Part shown: positions 47,784 through 56,817 of the stretch, piece after piece | Numbering within the stretch: position 1 is the stretch's first letter | Layout: the number at the start of each line of letters is the position of its first letter | Origin: Alistipes sp. | Lineage (GTDB): Bacteria > Bacteroidota > Bacteroidia > Bacteroidales > Rikenellaceae | NCBI GenBank assembly: GCA_017936685.1 | Contig: JAGBFA010000016.1 | Location: 1-64,000, forward strand | Reading direction: 5' to 3' | Length of the DNA: 64,000 bases | The notes under the pieces: generated by a model | Databases searched by the model: none | Told to the model about the DNA's origin: nothing | Seen by the model: only the letters and a program-made list of their open reading frames with translations | Translations under genes and position numbers: made by a program

Positions 47784-48700
47784 TCTCCGGGTGTGCGTAT
47801 CTGTTTCCAGCGGCGATGCGACCACAGCCACAGCTCGGGGCATTCGCGTATGACGCGCTCCAATGCCCGGACGTAGCGCACCGTCAGCTCGTGGTCGCCC
47901 ACAGGCTGCCGGCCGTCGTGGAGCTGCTCCATATACATCTCGTAGCGGCCCCGTGCGAGCCGTTTCATGTAGGCGAAATACATCGGCATGCCGAACTTGA
48001 CGGCTAACTGCTCGGCACCGTCGGCGAATATGGCCTCCTGGTTGAGGAATGTCAGCCAATAGGCGTCCTTGCGCCGAAAGGGGTTCTGGTCGGCTATGAG
48101 TCCTATGGCGAGGTTGCGGCCCTCGCCACGATTGCGTATGTAGCAGCGTATGGCCTCGTCGCGCGGTACGAGCATCGAGTTGTCGCAGCGGCGTATGCGC
48201 AGGAACAGTTCGTCGAAGATACTGCTCTCCAACGGGTGGTAGATGCTCATCAAGCGGTGCCCGTCGTCGTAGAGAGCCACGGCTGTGAAATACTCCCAGC
48301 AGCCGTAGTGACCCGATACCAAAACCACGTCGCGTCCGGCGGTGGCGGCTGCATAGTCGGCCGCGCCGGGGAAGGTCATGTAACGCATCTGCCGTTTGCG
48401 GCCGATACCCGTAACGCTCAGAGTATTGATCACCTGCTCGGCCAGAAAACGGTCGTAGCGGCGCGCTATGCGTTTCAGCTCGCGGCTGTTCTTCTCGGGA
48501 AACGAGTTGCGCAGATTGGTCATCACCACGCCTCTGCGATAGCGTATCAGGTGGTGCATGATGAAGTAGATCAGCTCTTCGAAGATGTAGTATCGCACAA
48601 AGCGCGGCATGACGGCCACTATCCGGCAGAGCCACCATAGCACCTCGACGCAGCACTTCTGCGCGAAATTGAGCGTGTGATGATTGTTATCGGCAGCCAT
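47771..48700 (-). CDS. Lysophospholipid/lipid A acyltransferase, LpxL-like
   Basis: A 309-aa membrane-associated acyltransferase of the HtrB/LpxL family, which adds a secondary acyl chain to lipid A. A hydrophobic N-terminal stretch (about 14-52) is followed by the HX4E catalytic motif in SGHYGCWEYF, ADQNPFRRKDAYWLTFLNQE and a C-terminal WLWSHRRWK, all hallmarks. Only one such gene is visible, so this organism may make penta-acylated lipid A as known for Bacteroidetes (inference). It starts 12 bases from rsmI and overlaps the GT2 gene by 13 bases. Confidence 0.9.
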   Translation of the reverse strand: MAADNNHHTLNFAQKCCVEVLWWLCRIVAVMPRFVRYYIFEELIYFIMHHLIRYRRGVVMTNLRNSFPEKNSRELKRIARRYDRFLAEQVINTLSVTGIGRKRQMRYMTFPGAADYAAATAGRDVVLVSGHYGCWEYFTAVALYDDGHRLMSIYHPLESSIFDELFLRIRRCDNSMLVPRDEAIRCYIRNRGEGRNLAIGLIADQNPFRRKDAYWLTFLNQEAIFADGAEQLAVKFGMPMYFAYMKRLARGRYEMYMEQLHDGRQPVGDHELTVRYVRALERVIRECPELWLWSHRRWKQIRTPGECLH

Positions 48701-48711
48701 TGACGCAGGGT

Positions 48712-49431
48712 TTATATCTCTGTTTGCTCCGATTCCGGCTCTTCGCTGCGGGTGTGTTTGGCCGATTTGCCGGCCACCACTATGACGAACTCGCCGCGCG
48801 GAGGATTCGTGCGGAAGTATTCGGCGGCCTCGCGCAGCGTGCCGCGCACGGTCTGCTCGAACTTCTTGGTGATCTCCCTCACCACGGCCACAGGCCTCTC
48901 TTCGCCCATCGCCTCGGCCAGCTGCTCCAAGCACTTCACCACGCGGAACGGCGATTCGTAGAGCACGATCGTGCGCTCCTCGTCGGCCAGCTCGGCAATG
49001 CGCTTGGCGCGCCCTTTCTTTTGCGGCAGGAAACCCTCGAAACAGAATCTGTCGCACGGGAACCCGCTCTGCACCAATGCCGGAATCAGTGCCGTGGCTC
49101 CGGGCAGCGTCTCCACCTCGATGCCCGCCTCGACGCATGTGCGCACTAACAGAAATCCCGGATCGGATATGCCGGGCGTGCCGGCATCGCTCACCAATGC
49201 CACCGTGCGGCCGGCGGCAATGCTCTCCGAGACCATCTTGACGGTGGCGTGCTCGTTGAATTTATGATGCGAGTACATGCGCTTCTCGATGCCCAAGTGT
49301 TTCAAGAGAACGGAGGTGGTGCGCGTATCCTCGGCCAAGATGAAGTCGACCGATCGCAGCGTGTCGATGGCACGCAGCGTGATGTCGTCGAGGTTGCCTA
49401 TAGGCGTGGGGACTATATATAGTTTCGACAT
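48712..49431 (-). CDS. rsmI: 16S rRNA 2'-O-ribose C1402 methyltransferase
   Basis: A 239-aa SAM-dependent methyltransferase that modifies C1402 of 16S rRNA. Diagnostic motifs: LYIVPTPIGNLDDITLRA at the start, AEDTRTT, ALVSDAGTPGISDPGF and LPGATALIPALVQSG, YESPFRV and REITKKFEQTVRG. Length is slightly short of E. coli RsmI (286 aa), lacking the C-terminal extension. It is between the acyltransferase and the Pro/Glu-repeat gene on the same strand. Confidence 0.95.
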   Translation of the reverse strand: MSKLYIVPTPIGNLDDITLRAIDTLRSVDFILAEDTRTTSVLLKHLGIEKRMYSHHKFNEHATVKMVSESIAAGRTVALVSDAGTPGISDPGFLLVRTCVEAGIEVETLPGATALIPALVQSGFPCDRFCFEGFLPQKKGRAKRIAELADEERTIVLYESPFRVVKCLEQLAEAMGEERPVAVVREITKKFEQTVRGTLREAAEYFRTNPPRGEFVIVVAGKSAKHTRSEEPESEQTEI

Positions 49432-49438
49432 AAATCTT

Positions 49439-50782
49439 CTATGCGAGTTTGCGTTCGATAAGGCTCATCAGCAGCCGCGCGCCGTCGGAGTCGGGATTCC
49501 ATGCGAAGTTCTCGACGAGGTAGATCATGCACTCGTCCAGATCGTCGAACTCGTTGATGGTGGTGATCGTGTTCTCGAACATCTGTGCGTCGCCGTTGAA
49601 CAGGTCGCGTATCATCAGAAACCTGTCGTTGATGCCTATGGCCTTGCGAATATCGTCTATGCGGGTGTTGGCCGCCGTGCGTGGCGCATGCTTGTCCGGG
49701 ATCATGCTGTCGGCCAGCGTCGTTACCTCGCCTGCCAGAACGTCTGCCAACCGCGGCGTGGGTGCAGGCTGCGGAGTCACCGGAGCGGTGTATCGCTGCG
49801 GCTGCGGCTCGGCTTGTTGCCGTTCGCGCTGTTCTATGATATTGTCGGCCGTATCGCTGCCCTCCTCTGCCTGTCGCGCCGGAAGCCGCTCCTCCGCTTC
49901 GGCCGCAACCGGAGCTGAGGGTTGCGACGGTCTGTCTGTCTGTCCGGCCTGCACGGCTGTCGCATCGCGCCGTTCGGGCTGTGCATTTGTCGGTGCCGTC
50001 GACCTGACAGGTTCTTCGTAGAGCGATATCATGATATTGCGGCGGCGTTTCGAGCGTATCGGTATCTCGTTTATGTCGAACAGACCTCCCATCGGAGCAC
50101 TCGTCGTCGGCTCGGGCGCAGGCACCTCTTCCGGCTCGGGCGCAGGCACCTCTTCCGGTTCGGGCGCAGGCTCCTCTTTGGGTTCGGGCGCGGGGTCCTC
50201 TTCCGGTTCGGGCGCAGGCTCCTCTTTGGGTTCGGGCGCGGGTTCCTCTTCCGGCTCGGGCGCAGGCTCCTCTTCGGGTTCGGGTGCAGACTCCTCTTCG
50301 GGTTCGGGTGCAGACTCCTCTTCCGCCTCGGGCGCAGGCACCTCTTCCGGTTCGGGTGCAGGCACCTCTTCCGGCTCGGGCGCAGGCTCCTCTTCGGGTT
50401 CGGGTGCAAGCTCCTCTTCGGGTTCGGGTACAGACTCCTCTTCCGGCTCGGTGGCTGGTATAAATACGGCTTGTGTCTGTTCCGTCGGCGACAACCCCAG
50501 CAGCGTGTCTATGTCGATCGGATCATCTATCAGCGTTGCGCTCTGTTCGTCCGGTGTGCCGACGGCCGCCGCGTCAATATCGTCAGCAGGTGCTGGCGCA
50601 GCAGACGGCACGGCGAAAGGCTGCGGTGCCGCAGAGGGACGAAACGACGACAGTTCGTCATATATTGCACGCAGATGCTCCAACGCCAGATCGCGTTCGA
50701 TCGCGTTTATATCGGTGCCGTCCCATCTCTCTACCAGAGCGTTGAGACGTGCCAGACGGTCTTTGATTTGTTCGAGTGTCAT
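49439..50782 (-). CDS. Pro/Glu-repeat protein with conserved C-terminal domain
   Basis: A 447-aa cytosolic protein from ATG 50782; a promoter at 50804-50835 rules out the longer frame to 50815. It has a short helical N-terminus ([20 protein letters not shown]), a central run of about 14 units of eight residues (consensus PAPEPEEE/V), a linker, and a conserved helical end ([20 protein letters not shown] to [10 protein letters not shown]). From memory the C-terminal domain is widespread in Bacteroidetes with no named function. The repeat is encoded by a 24-bp tandem array and is likely to vary in length between strains. Confidence 0.8.
   Translation of the reverse strand: MTLEQIKDRLARLNALVERWDGTDINAIERDLALEHLRAIYDELSSFRPSAAPQPFAVPSAAPAPADDIDAAAVGTPDEQSATLIDDPIDIDTLLGLSPTEQTQAVFIPATEPEEESVPEPEEELAPEPEEEPAPEPEEVPAPEPEEVPAPEAEEESAPEPEEESAPEPEEEPAPEPEEEPAPEPKEEPAPEPEEDPAPEPKEEPAPEPEEVPAPEPEEVPAPEPTTSAPMGGLFDINEIPIRSKRRRNIMISLYEEPVRSTAPTNAQPERRDATAVQAGQTDRPSQPSAPVAAEAEERLPARQAEEGSDTADNIIEQRERQQAEPQPQRYTAPVTPQPAPTPRLADVLAGEVTTLADSMIPDKHAPRTAANTRIDDIRKAIGINDRFLMIRDLFNGDAQMFENTITTINEFDDLDECMIYLVENFAWNPDSDGARLLMSLIERKLA
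50109..50452. repeat. 24-bp coding tandem repeat
   Basis: About 14 units encode [12 protein letters not shown] octapeptides. Units differ at few positions (E/V/D/K, A/S). Because of the strict composition, other frames are open on both strands (for example a Gly/Ser-rich frame on the plus strand), but these are by-products. Confidence 0.9.
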
Positions 50783-50803
50783 TATCGCAAAATAAAATCC
50801 CTT

Positions 50804-50835
50804 CAAAGGTAACAATTTATTTGCGAATATTCAAA
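50804..50835 (-). promoter_or_regulatory. Promoter of the Pro/Glu-repeat gene
   Basis: Minus-strand TTTG (50832-50835), 20 nt, TACCTTTG (50804-50811): an exact consensus match. Start of transcription is near 50797, so the ATG at 50782 is the first usable start. Confidence 0.75.
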
Positions 50836-50927
50836 GCCGCGGCCGCGGCAAATCCTCTTTCAAAGGGTATTTATGACGATATTTGTCTCCGCAACAGACA
50901 TTTTGGCAAGCATGTGACACTATGCCG

Positions 50928-53018
50928 CTACTCTGTGCGGCGATTCTTGCCGCGGCCGAACTTTGGCGTGATGCCTATGTAGAAGCCGAAATTGATGCGC
51001 GGCATGGGGTGCGAGAGCACGGTTTCGTACTCCTCGTCGAGCAGATTGTGAATGTCGAAGCGCAGCGAGATGTCGATCGGGCGCAGCGCGATGCGCCGTT
51101 CAATCGAGAGGTCGCTCATGTAGTAGGGCATCACCGGGTCGGACAGGCGCAGGTCGTTGGACGAGGTGGTGAAGCGTTCGCTGTAATGGTTCCATTTATA
51201 GATGAGCGACCAGTCGCGCCAGTTGAGCCGCACGGTGGCCGATCCCGAGCGGACCGGAATATATGGCAGCTGCTTGCCTATCGAGGCATCGTTGACCGAG
51301 ACGGGGTCGCCGTGGTTGACGGCGTGCGTCAGCGTGTACAGCGCGTTGGCCTGCAACGACCAGCGGCGGCCGAGGTCGACATCGATCGAGGCGCGCAGCT
51401 CCACGCCGTAGCTGTGTACGCGTTTGATGTTGAGCGGTGTCCAGAATCCTTTGGCCGTGGCGCGCCACAATATCCAGTCGTCGATATAGGAGTCGAACCA
51501 CGTGGCGGCGGCCGAGAAGTCTACGCGTGCCGTGCGCACGTGCGTCGACAGACCGGCGTCGTAGGATATGCCCTGCTCGGGGCGCAGCTCGGGATTGCCG
51601 CCCGGCATGAAGTAGAGGTCGTTGAGAGTGGGGTAGCGGTAGTTGCGCGTCACGGAGCCTTTAACGAGCAGCTCGCCGCGTTTGGATAGCAGCACGTCGA
51701 CGAACAGCGCGGGAATGGGGGGCGTGAACCGGCTGCCGTACATGTCGTCGCGAACAGAAGCGGCGATGCCTACGCGCTGTGTGGGGCGATACCTCACGCA
51801 TGCGTATGCCGAGACCTCGGCGCGTGCCTGGTCGTAGCCTATGACGGCCGACGATCCGTCCTGCACTATGATCGAGCGGTCGGCACTGCGCACGAAGTGC
51901 TGGTTGACGCTGACATCGGCCGTGAAGAGCCACTTGTCGGCTATGGCATACTCGGCCTCGGCCTTGGCGAAGAGCGAGTTGACATAGCTCTGCGAGTGTA
52001 TGCCCTCGATCATCTCCTGCCCTGTGCCTGTCAGGTCGTAGCGATAGGTGTAGAGCATGTCGGTGTAGGTGTATCCGGCGCGTGCGCCGACCTTCAACGA
52101 TCCGTGTATGGTCTGCCACGACACCACGGCGCGCAGCGTGTTCTCGTCCTGCCGCGTGCGGGTCAGATTGTCGTCGCGATAGTCGGTCGAGATCTTGGGC
52201 ACGCCGCGCCGCGAGGACATGTACCATGCGGCCAGCCCTATGCGGTGGCCGCTGTCGGTGTTGAAATATGCCTCCTGCAATATGTGCAGGTCGGCGAAGT
52301 CGCCCGAGCGGTTGCGATCTTCGACATGCCGGCTGCCCGTGATGTTGCCCTCGTCGTCGTAGACGGGTTGTTTTATCTTGTGGTAGTTGGTGTAGCGGAA
52401 GTCGTTGTCCGACGAGGAGTAGAGCACGCGCGTGGAGAGCTGCCAGCGGCGGCTGCCGTAGCCTATGCGCAGAAATTCGTCGTAGGTCGAGAACGACCCT
52501 ATGCCCTGAATGTAGCGCAGCGCGAACCCGTCGGTCGCGGCCGGGGTGTTGGCTAACGTCACGGCTCCGCCCAGACCTCCGCCTGCGATGCCGACCGAAC
52601 CGGCTCCGTGGTAGAGCGCGGCATCGTCGATCAGATACGAGGGAATATACGAGAAGTCGACCATGCCGAGCATGGGCGAGTTGAGTGTCATGCCGTTCCA
52701 CGTCACCTTCGTGTGCGACGGTGCCGTACCGCGCATCGAAGCCGTGGCCATCGTGCCGCGGCCGTATGACTTGATGAATACCGGTGTGTTTTGCGTGAGT
52801 ATGTCGGCCACCGAGAGCGATATGCTCTCTTGCAGCACGAGCGAATCCATCTGGGTCGACTGTATGCCTATATCTTTCAGCGGCCTGTAGCCGATGATCT
52901 CCACTCCCTCTATATCTACCGTGCGCGTGCGGTCGTGCTGCGCCATGACTGCCGAAGGGGCGGAAAGCAATGCGGCCGCTGCCGCTAAGATTACCGATAT
53001 GCGCAACCGACCCGTCAT
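50928..53018 (-). CDS. btuB: Cobalamin TonB-dependent receptor BtuB
   Basis: A 696-aa outer-membrane receptor: signal peptide (cleavage near SAVMA), a TonB box-like TVDIEGVEI, a plug (about 45-165, NTPVFIKSYGRGTMATASMR and GGLGGAVTLAN) and a barrel with GKQLPYIPVRSGSATVRLNW near the end. Assignment to BtuB rests on a cobalamin riboswitch at the head of the operon and on its tight coupling to btuG. The start at 53018 overlaps the btuG stop (ATGA). It takes cobalamin across the outer membrane. A much longer same-frame ORF continues upstream and is an artefact. Confidence 0.88.
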   Translation of the reverse strand: MTGRLRISVILAAAAALLSAPSAVMAQHDRTRTVDIEGVEIIGYRPLKDIGIQSTQMDSLVLQESISLSVADILTQNTPVFIKSYGRGTMATASMRGTAPSHTKVTWNGMTLNSPMLGMVDFSYIPSYLIDDAALYHGAGSVGIAGGGLGGAVTLANTPAATDGFALRYIQGIGSFSTYDEFLRIGYGSRRWQLSTRVLYSSSDNDFRYTNYHKIKQPVYDDEGNITGSRHVEDRNRSGDFADLHILQEAYFNTDSGHRIGLAAWYMSSRRGVPKISTDYRDDNLTRTRQDENTLRAVVSWQTIHGSLKVGARAGYTYTDMLYTYRYDLTGTGQEMIEGIHSQSYVNSLFAKAEAEYAIADKWLFTADVSVNQHFVRSADRSIIVQDGSSAVIGYDQARAEVSAYACVRYRPTQRVGIAASVRDDMYGSRFTPPIPALFVDVLLSKRGELLVKGSVTRNYRYPTLNDLYFMPGGNPELRPEQGISYDAGLSTHVRTARVDFSAAATWFDSYIDDWILWRATAKGFWTPLNIKRVHSYGVELRASIDVDLGRRWSLQANALYTLTHAVNHGDPVSVNDASIGKQLPYIPVRSGSATVRLNWRDWSLIYKWNHYSERFTTSSNDLRLSDPVMPYYMSDLSIERRIALRPIDISLRFDIHNLLDEEYETVLSHPMPRINFGFYIGITPKFGRGKNRRTE

Positions 53019-54064
53019 AACGATTTGAAACAGAATGCGCCGGGGATTATGCCCACCTCGAAGCGGTCGATGGCCTCGCCCGCCGCCGAGTAGCGGTAGA
53101 CGACGCCCGGCTGTTGATAATCTATCGCATCGGCCACATACACGTCGCCCGTTGCGGGGTCGACCGCCAGACCGTAGTATATCGTGCCGACGTTGGCCAC
53201 CAGAGGTCTTGCGGGCAGGTTCTCGGCCGTCACCTCCATCTGCCAGATGTCGTCGTTGATGAAGTATATGCGGCTGCCGTCGCCGCTTATGGCCAGTTCC
53301 GACGGAGAGTCGCCCTCGGCGAAGGTGAAGCGGCGTTCCACGCGCCGTGTGGCGGGATCGATGCGGTAGAGCGACGGGGCCTCGTGTCCGTAGGGGCTGG
53401 CGGCGTAACCGCCGTCGGTGATGCTCCACAGCTTGTCGTTGCAGTCCAGCACTAAGGACGTGGGCTGTATTCCCACCTCGATCTGGTCGACGACCGTGTC
53501 GGTGCGGGTGTCGATGACCAGTATCTTGTTGTCGTATGACCAGCAGTTGGTGAAGACGTAGTCGCCCCACTGCACCATCTGCTCGGTCGAGGGGTGGCTG
53601 CCCGTGTCGATATATCCCGTGACGGCGTTGGTGCGCGGATCGAATATGGCTATGCGCGGATCGTAGAGGTCTGTGATATAGCCCTTTTGGGGGCTTACGA
53701 AATGAATGTAGCGCGGCGAGGTCAGCCCCTCGATTGTGGCCGTTACCACAAATGTGTCGGGGTCGATGACGAATACTATGCCCGAGTTGTTGACCACCAC
53801 GTAGCCGCGGCCGTCGTAGATGGTCATAGACTGCGCCACGTCGCCCAGATCGGCCCCGTTGGCGCGGCGGAACACGCGGTTCTCGACCTTGCGGGTCTCC
53901 ATGTCGTAGTACGACAGCGAGGCGTTGCCGTACATGAAGTTGCCCTCGCACGTGATGAACAGCCCTCGCGAGGTCGACCCGATAGGTTCTACATCGATGC
54001 CCGTCATCTTCATGCAGGCCGTGGCCAATGCCACGGATAACGCTATGACGCACAGTCGTTTCAT
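53015..54064 (-). CDS. btuG: Surface cobalamin-binding lipoprotein BtuG
   Basis: A 349-aa lipoprotein (signal ending LATAC, Cys17) forming a beta-propeller of the YncE/DUF5074 type. Blade repeats such as GYVVVNNSGIVFVIDPDTF, ILVIDTRTDTVVDQIEVG and LAVDPATGDVYVADAIDYQQ recur. BtuG proteins of Bacteroides bind B12 with very high affinity on the cell surface and hand it to BtuB. Position between a riboswitch-led lipoprotein and btuB, with four-base overlaps on both sides, supports the name. Propeller blades are read by eye and not counted exactly. Confidence 0.85.
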   Translation of the reverse strand: MKRLCVIALSVALATACMKMTGIDVEPIGSTSRGLFITCEGNFMYGNASLSYYDMETRKVENRVFRRANGADLGDVAQSMTIYDGRGYVVVNNSGIVFVIDPDTFVVTATIEGLTSPRYIHFVSPQKGYITDLYDPRIAIFDPRTNAVTGYIDTGSHPSTEQMVQWGDYVFTNCWSYDNKILVIDTRTDTVVDQIEVGIQPTSLVLDCNDKLWSITDGGYAASPYGHEAPSLYRIDPATRRVERRFTFAEGDSPSELAISGDGSRIYFINDDIWQMEVTAENLPARPLVANVGTIYYGLAVDPATGDVYVADAIDYQQPGVVYRYSAAGEAIDRFEVGIIPGAFCFKSL

Positions 54065-55869
54065 CTGAGCTGTCGTTGCAGGTTATGATCTGCGATGCTC
54101 ACTATCGATGTGGAGTTCTCGCCTATCCAGCCGGCTTTGTCTAAAACGCCCGTCTGTATCTTGATGAAGTCCACCCATGCCAGATCCGCAGGCGAGCCGT
54201 CGGCATTCATGGCGTTGGATATGTGGTGATAGGTCACCACGCTGCGCGAGTCGAGCGCGGGATCGTCCGACGGTGTCCAGTTCTCCTCTCTGTCGCAGCC
54301 GTAGTTGTCGGCATAACCCCAGCCGTAGGGGTCGAGAATCCAATACTCGGTGGGTACCGACTCGTCGCGCCGCGTGCGGCTCTCCAAGCGCGTGCCGTAT
54401 AGCGTCAGACGGTCTGCCTCGACCCATGCCGGATAGTAATACTCCTGCGAGTGGTACGAGGCCAGATAATCCACCGTACCCTGCTCGCCGTCGATGGTCT
54501 GCCACGGCGAAGAGGCGTGTGCCGCCGACGGTCGCGTATATACGGCGGCATGGTGCTGGCGCGTCTCGGGCTTGCCCGTCTCCGAGCCCCGCAGCTCGAA
54601 CCACTCGTCGTCGGGCAGTCCGTTGCCGTTGGTGTCCTGCATCACCCAGATTATGCCCGGTTCGGACGAGGTATCGAACTGGTTGCCGGTGATGGCTATC
54701 TCGTTGCCGCTGCCGGCCATGATGCTGTGGTCGAAGCCCACGACTATGTAGCCGCCCCACGATCCGAGCGATATGAAGTGCTCGCCGAGCAGGCGTGCAC
54801 GTGCGAAAGCATTGGCCGCTTCGTAGGTGTTCTCGCCCGCGAATCCGCCCTTCTCCACGTCGTTGACGAACTGTCCGGGTGCGGGCGTATAGTCGAATAC
54901 TTCGCTGATGTAGGGCGAACTGCCGTCTGTCGCCTGCCGCGGTTCTGCCTGTCGGCAGCATACGACCTTGATGCGCACCACGCTGCGCTCGACGTTGCTG
55001 CGGCTGATATGGCGCGTTAGGGCTGTCGGCGACTGTGCCACGTCGCTGAGCGTGAATACGATCTCCGTCTCACCCTCGGTCGCAGGCGTATATGCCAGCG
55101 ACTGCTCGCGGCCGATGATTTCGTCTGCTATGCGCCACTCGAAAGAGGGGGCTATGCCGTTCCACACGTATGGATACAGCTCCACGCTGCGACCCAGAGC
55201 CACGTAATGCACCAGCGGATCGGCCTGGCAATACGAAGCCTGCCATGTCACCTCGGCCGGTATGCCGTCGACCACATGCACCGTAAATTCCAGCTCGTCG
55301 CTGCCGTCCTCGTTGCGGGCAGTCATGCGCATGGCATAGTCGCCTGTCGTGCTCTGTTTGAAGATATATTCGCGCTCGTCGCTCACCTGCTTGCCGTCGA
55401 GATACCATGCGTAGAGGGTCGTGTCGTCGGCGTTGAGGACCTCGGGCGAGAGTGTGTAATCGTTGTCGCACAGTATGTTCAATCCGCCGTCGGGCAGGTC
55501 GAACACGATGACGGGCGGCGCCAGCTCCGCAACCGTCACCACGATCTCGGCCGTCGCGGCAGCCTCGCCGTTGGCCGCCGTCAGTTTCACGTAGCAGCGT
55601 CCCACCGTGTCGAAGCGGTGGCTCAGCGTGGGTTGCGACGATACGACCTCGCCGTCGATGCTCCACTCGTAAGAGGTGTTTTCGTCGACATTGTCGTATA
55701 GTGGCGTGACAGTAAGCACTTTACCGACCTTTACCGTATACTGCACCACGCCCGAGTCGAAGCGTATGACGGGGCGACGGTCTACGATCTCCAATGTGCC
55801 GCTGCTGTTGCAGGCGACGGCAATCACGGCCGCTGCGAGGCACATGATCTCAGCTAATCTTTTCATCAT
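54061..55869 (-). CDS. PKD-domain lipoprotein of the B12 operon
   Basis: A 602-aa lipoprotein (signal MMKRLAEIMCLAAAVIAVAC, Cys20, or Cys19 from the second ATG). Several PKD/Ig-like beta domains cover residues 25-300 (YEWSIDGEVVSSQPTLSHRF, TLYAWYLDGKQVSDEREYIF, PSFEWRIADEIIGREQSLAY). The C-terminal 290 residues form a separate domain with GGFAGENTYEAANAFARARL, GSWGGYIVVGFDHSI and DTNGNGLPDDEWFELRGSE, the last like a Ca2+-binding loop. It is not recognisably BtuH (DUF4465). It is the first gene behind the cobalamin riboswitch, so it is likely a surface binding or assembly partner of BtuG-BtuB. Confidence 0.8.
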   Translation of the reverse strand: MMKRLAEIMCLAAAVIAVACNSSGTLEIVDRRPVIRFDSGVVQYTVKVGKVLTVTPLYDNVDENTSYEWSIDGEVVSSQPTLSHRFDTVGRCYVKLTAANGEAAATAEIVVTVAELAPPVIVFDLPDGGLNILCDNDYTLSPEVLNADDTTLYAWYLDGKQVSDEREYIFKQSTTGDYAMRMTARNEDGSDELEFTVHVVDGIPAEVTWQASYCQADPLVHYVALGRSVELYPYVWNGIAPSFEWRIADEIIGREQSLAYTPATEGETEIVFTLSDVAQSPTALTRHISRSNVERSVVRIKVVCCRQAEPRQATDGSSPYISEVFDYTPAPGQFVNDVEKGGFAGENTYEAANAFARARLLGEHFISLGSWGGYIVVGFDHSIMAGSGNEIAITGNQFDTSSEPGIIWVMQDTNGNGLPDDEWFELRGSETGKPETRQHHAAVYTRPSAAHASSPWQTIDGEQGTVDYLASYHSQEYYYPAWVEADRLTLYGTRLESRTRRDESVPTEYWILDPYGWGYADNYGCDREENWTPSDDPALDSRSVVTYHHISNAMNADGSPADLAWVDFIKIQTGVLDKAGWIGENSTSIVSIADHNLQRQLR

Positions 55870-55924
55870 AAAACAAATGCGTAGGCCGATCCATTCTCCG
55901 CAGATCGCGCCGTTATACAATAGG

Positions 55925-56097
55925 TTCGGCAGGTCTTCTGACTTGTCCCGACCGACGCGCCTTCCCGACACATGTCAGTGGCAAAGAGAGCGGCGGTCAT
56001 TATTGAGACTTACAGCAGCGGGAACTGTTCGGGATTCTCACCCGATTCCCTTTTAATCCTCGCGGGGCGTACCTCGGCAGCCCGCAGAGAACCGAAC
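55925..56097 (-). promoter_or_regulatory. Cobalamin riboswitch
   Basis: The minus strand shows the cobalamin aptamer in order: GGTGAGAATCCCGAAC and CGCTGCTGTAAGT (core), GCCACTG, then the B12 box AGTCAGAAGACCTGCC (55928-55943). Ends pair through TTCGG (55925-55929)/CCGAA (56092-56096). It lies 56 bases before the PKD lipoprotein ATG and should repress the whole operon when B12 is sufficient, probably at translation initiation because no terminator is evident after it. Confidence 0.95.
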
Positions 56098-56104
56098 TCT
56101 GCGA

Positions 56105-56136
56105 CAAAGATAGTAATATTTTCGATATGCCGCCAA
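56105..56136 (-). promoter_or_regulatory. Promoter of the B12 uptake operon
   Basis: Minus-strand TATCTTTG (56105-56112) with a -33-like TTGG (56133-56136) at 20 nt. The predicted start coincides with the 5' edge of the riboswitch. Confidence 0.55.
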
Positions 56137-56319
56137 TATACGCGACAATAATATGGTGGTGCGGCGACACTTTTCAGGCATGTACCGTGCGGCTGCCGCC
56201 TCTTGCGGCCGGAAGATGCCATGAGGTACGGACTGCCGCAGACAGTCGAGTAGCTGTCGGGGTGGCTGTCGGGGTGGCTGTCGGGAATTTGGCACTGTCT
56301 TAAATTCCGGCGGGGAGGC

Positions 56320-56707
56320 GAGACTCCCACGGTCGGGCATGTGCCCTGCATCGGAGTGACAGTTGGACGGCGAGACTCCCACGTCGCAACTGCGTTGCTC
56401 CTCGGAGTGACAGCCGTGTGTCATTTCGAGCGACAGCGAGAAATCTGTGCGAGATTATTTCCACTCTGTCATTCTGAGTGAAACGCAGTGGAGTGAACCG
56501 ACGACAAGTCGAGGGCAAAAGAAATTTATTTCTTTTGCCGAGACGCGAAGGAGGAAGACCGAAGGTCAAGAATCTGGTTGTGGACGATGTGCGAGGTAGT
56601 ACATTATCGACATGTTTAATCTATCCCAACCAGATTCTTCACTTCGTTCAGAATGACACGATTGTCTGTCATTCTGAGGAGGACGGAACGTCCGTCGTGA
56701 GAATCTC
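56320..56707. repeat. TCATTCTGAG-type hairpin cluster
   Basis: Copies at 56320-56360 (ACTCC/GGAGT, GGGC/GCCC), 56372-56411 (ACTCC/GGAGT, GCAAC/GTTGC) and 56668-56707 (ATTCT/AGAAT, GGACG/CGTCC). Between them a long unit (56465-56573) has a GGCAAAAGAAAT/ATTTCTTTTGCC stem and matches 1561-1668 in inverse orientation. 56140-56319 also holds three short direct repeats of TGTCGGGGTGGC type at 56254-56283. No gene is seen in 56137-56817. Confidence 0.75.
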
Positions 56708-56817
56708 TCTCTCTGCCAATTTCCTTTTCTCTTCACCGGAAATTAAGACTGATCCGGGAATTGTAATACACGGCATGTCGCTCGGCGGCAGTCTCTCAGA
56801 GGGCTTACGGGTGTCGG

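Noticed and set aside
50031..50795. 254-aa Gly/Ser-rich frame on the plus strand
   Set aside because: By-product of the 24-bp repeat; the minus-strand frame has conserved ends and a consensus promoter.
53019..54053. N-terminal extension of btuB through btuG
   Set aside because: Same strand but a different frame of btuG. The signal peptide of BtuB begins at 53018 with an ATGA overlap.
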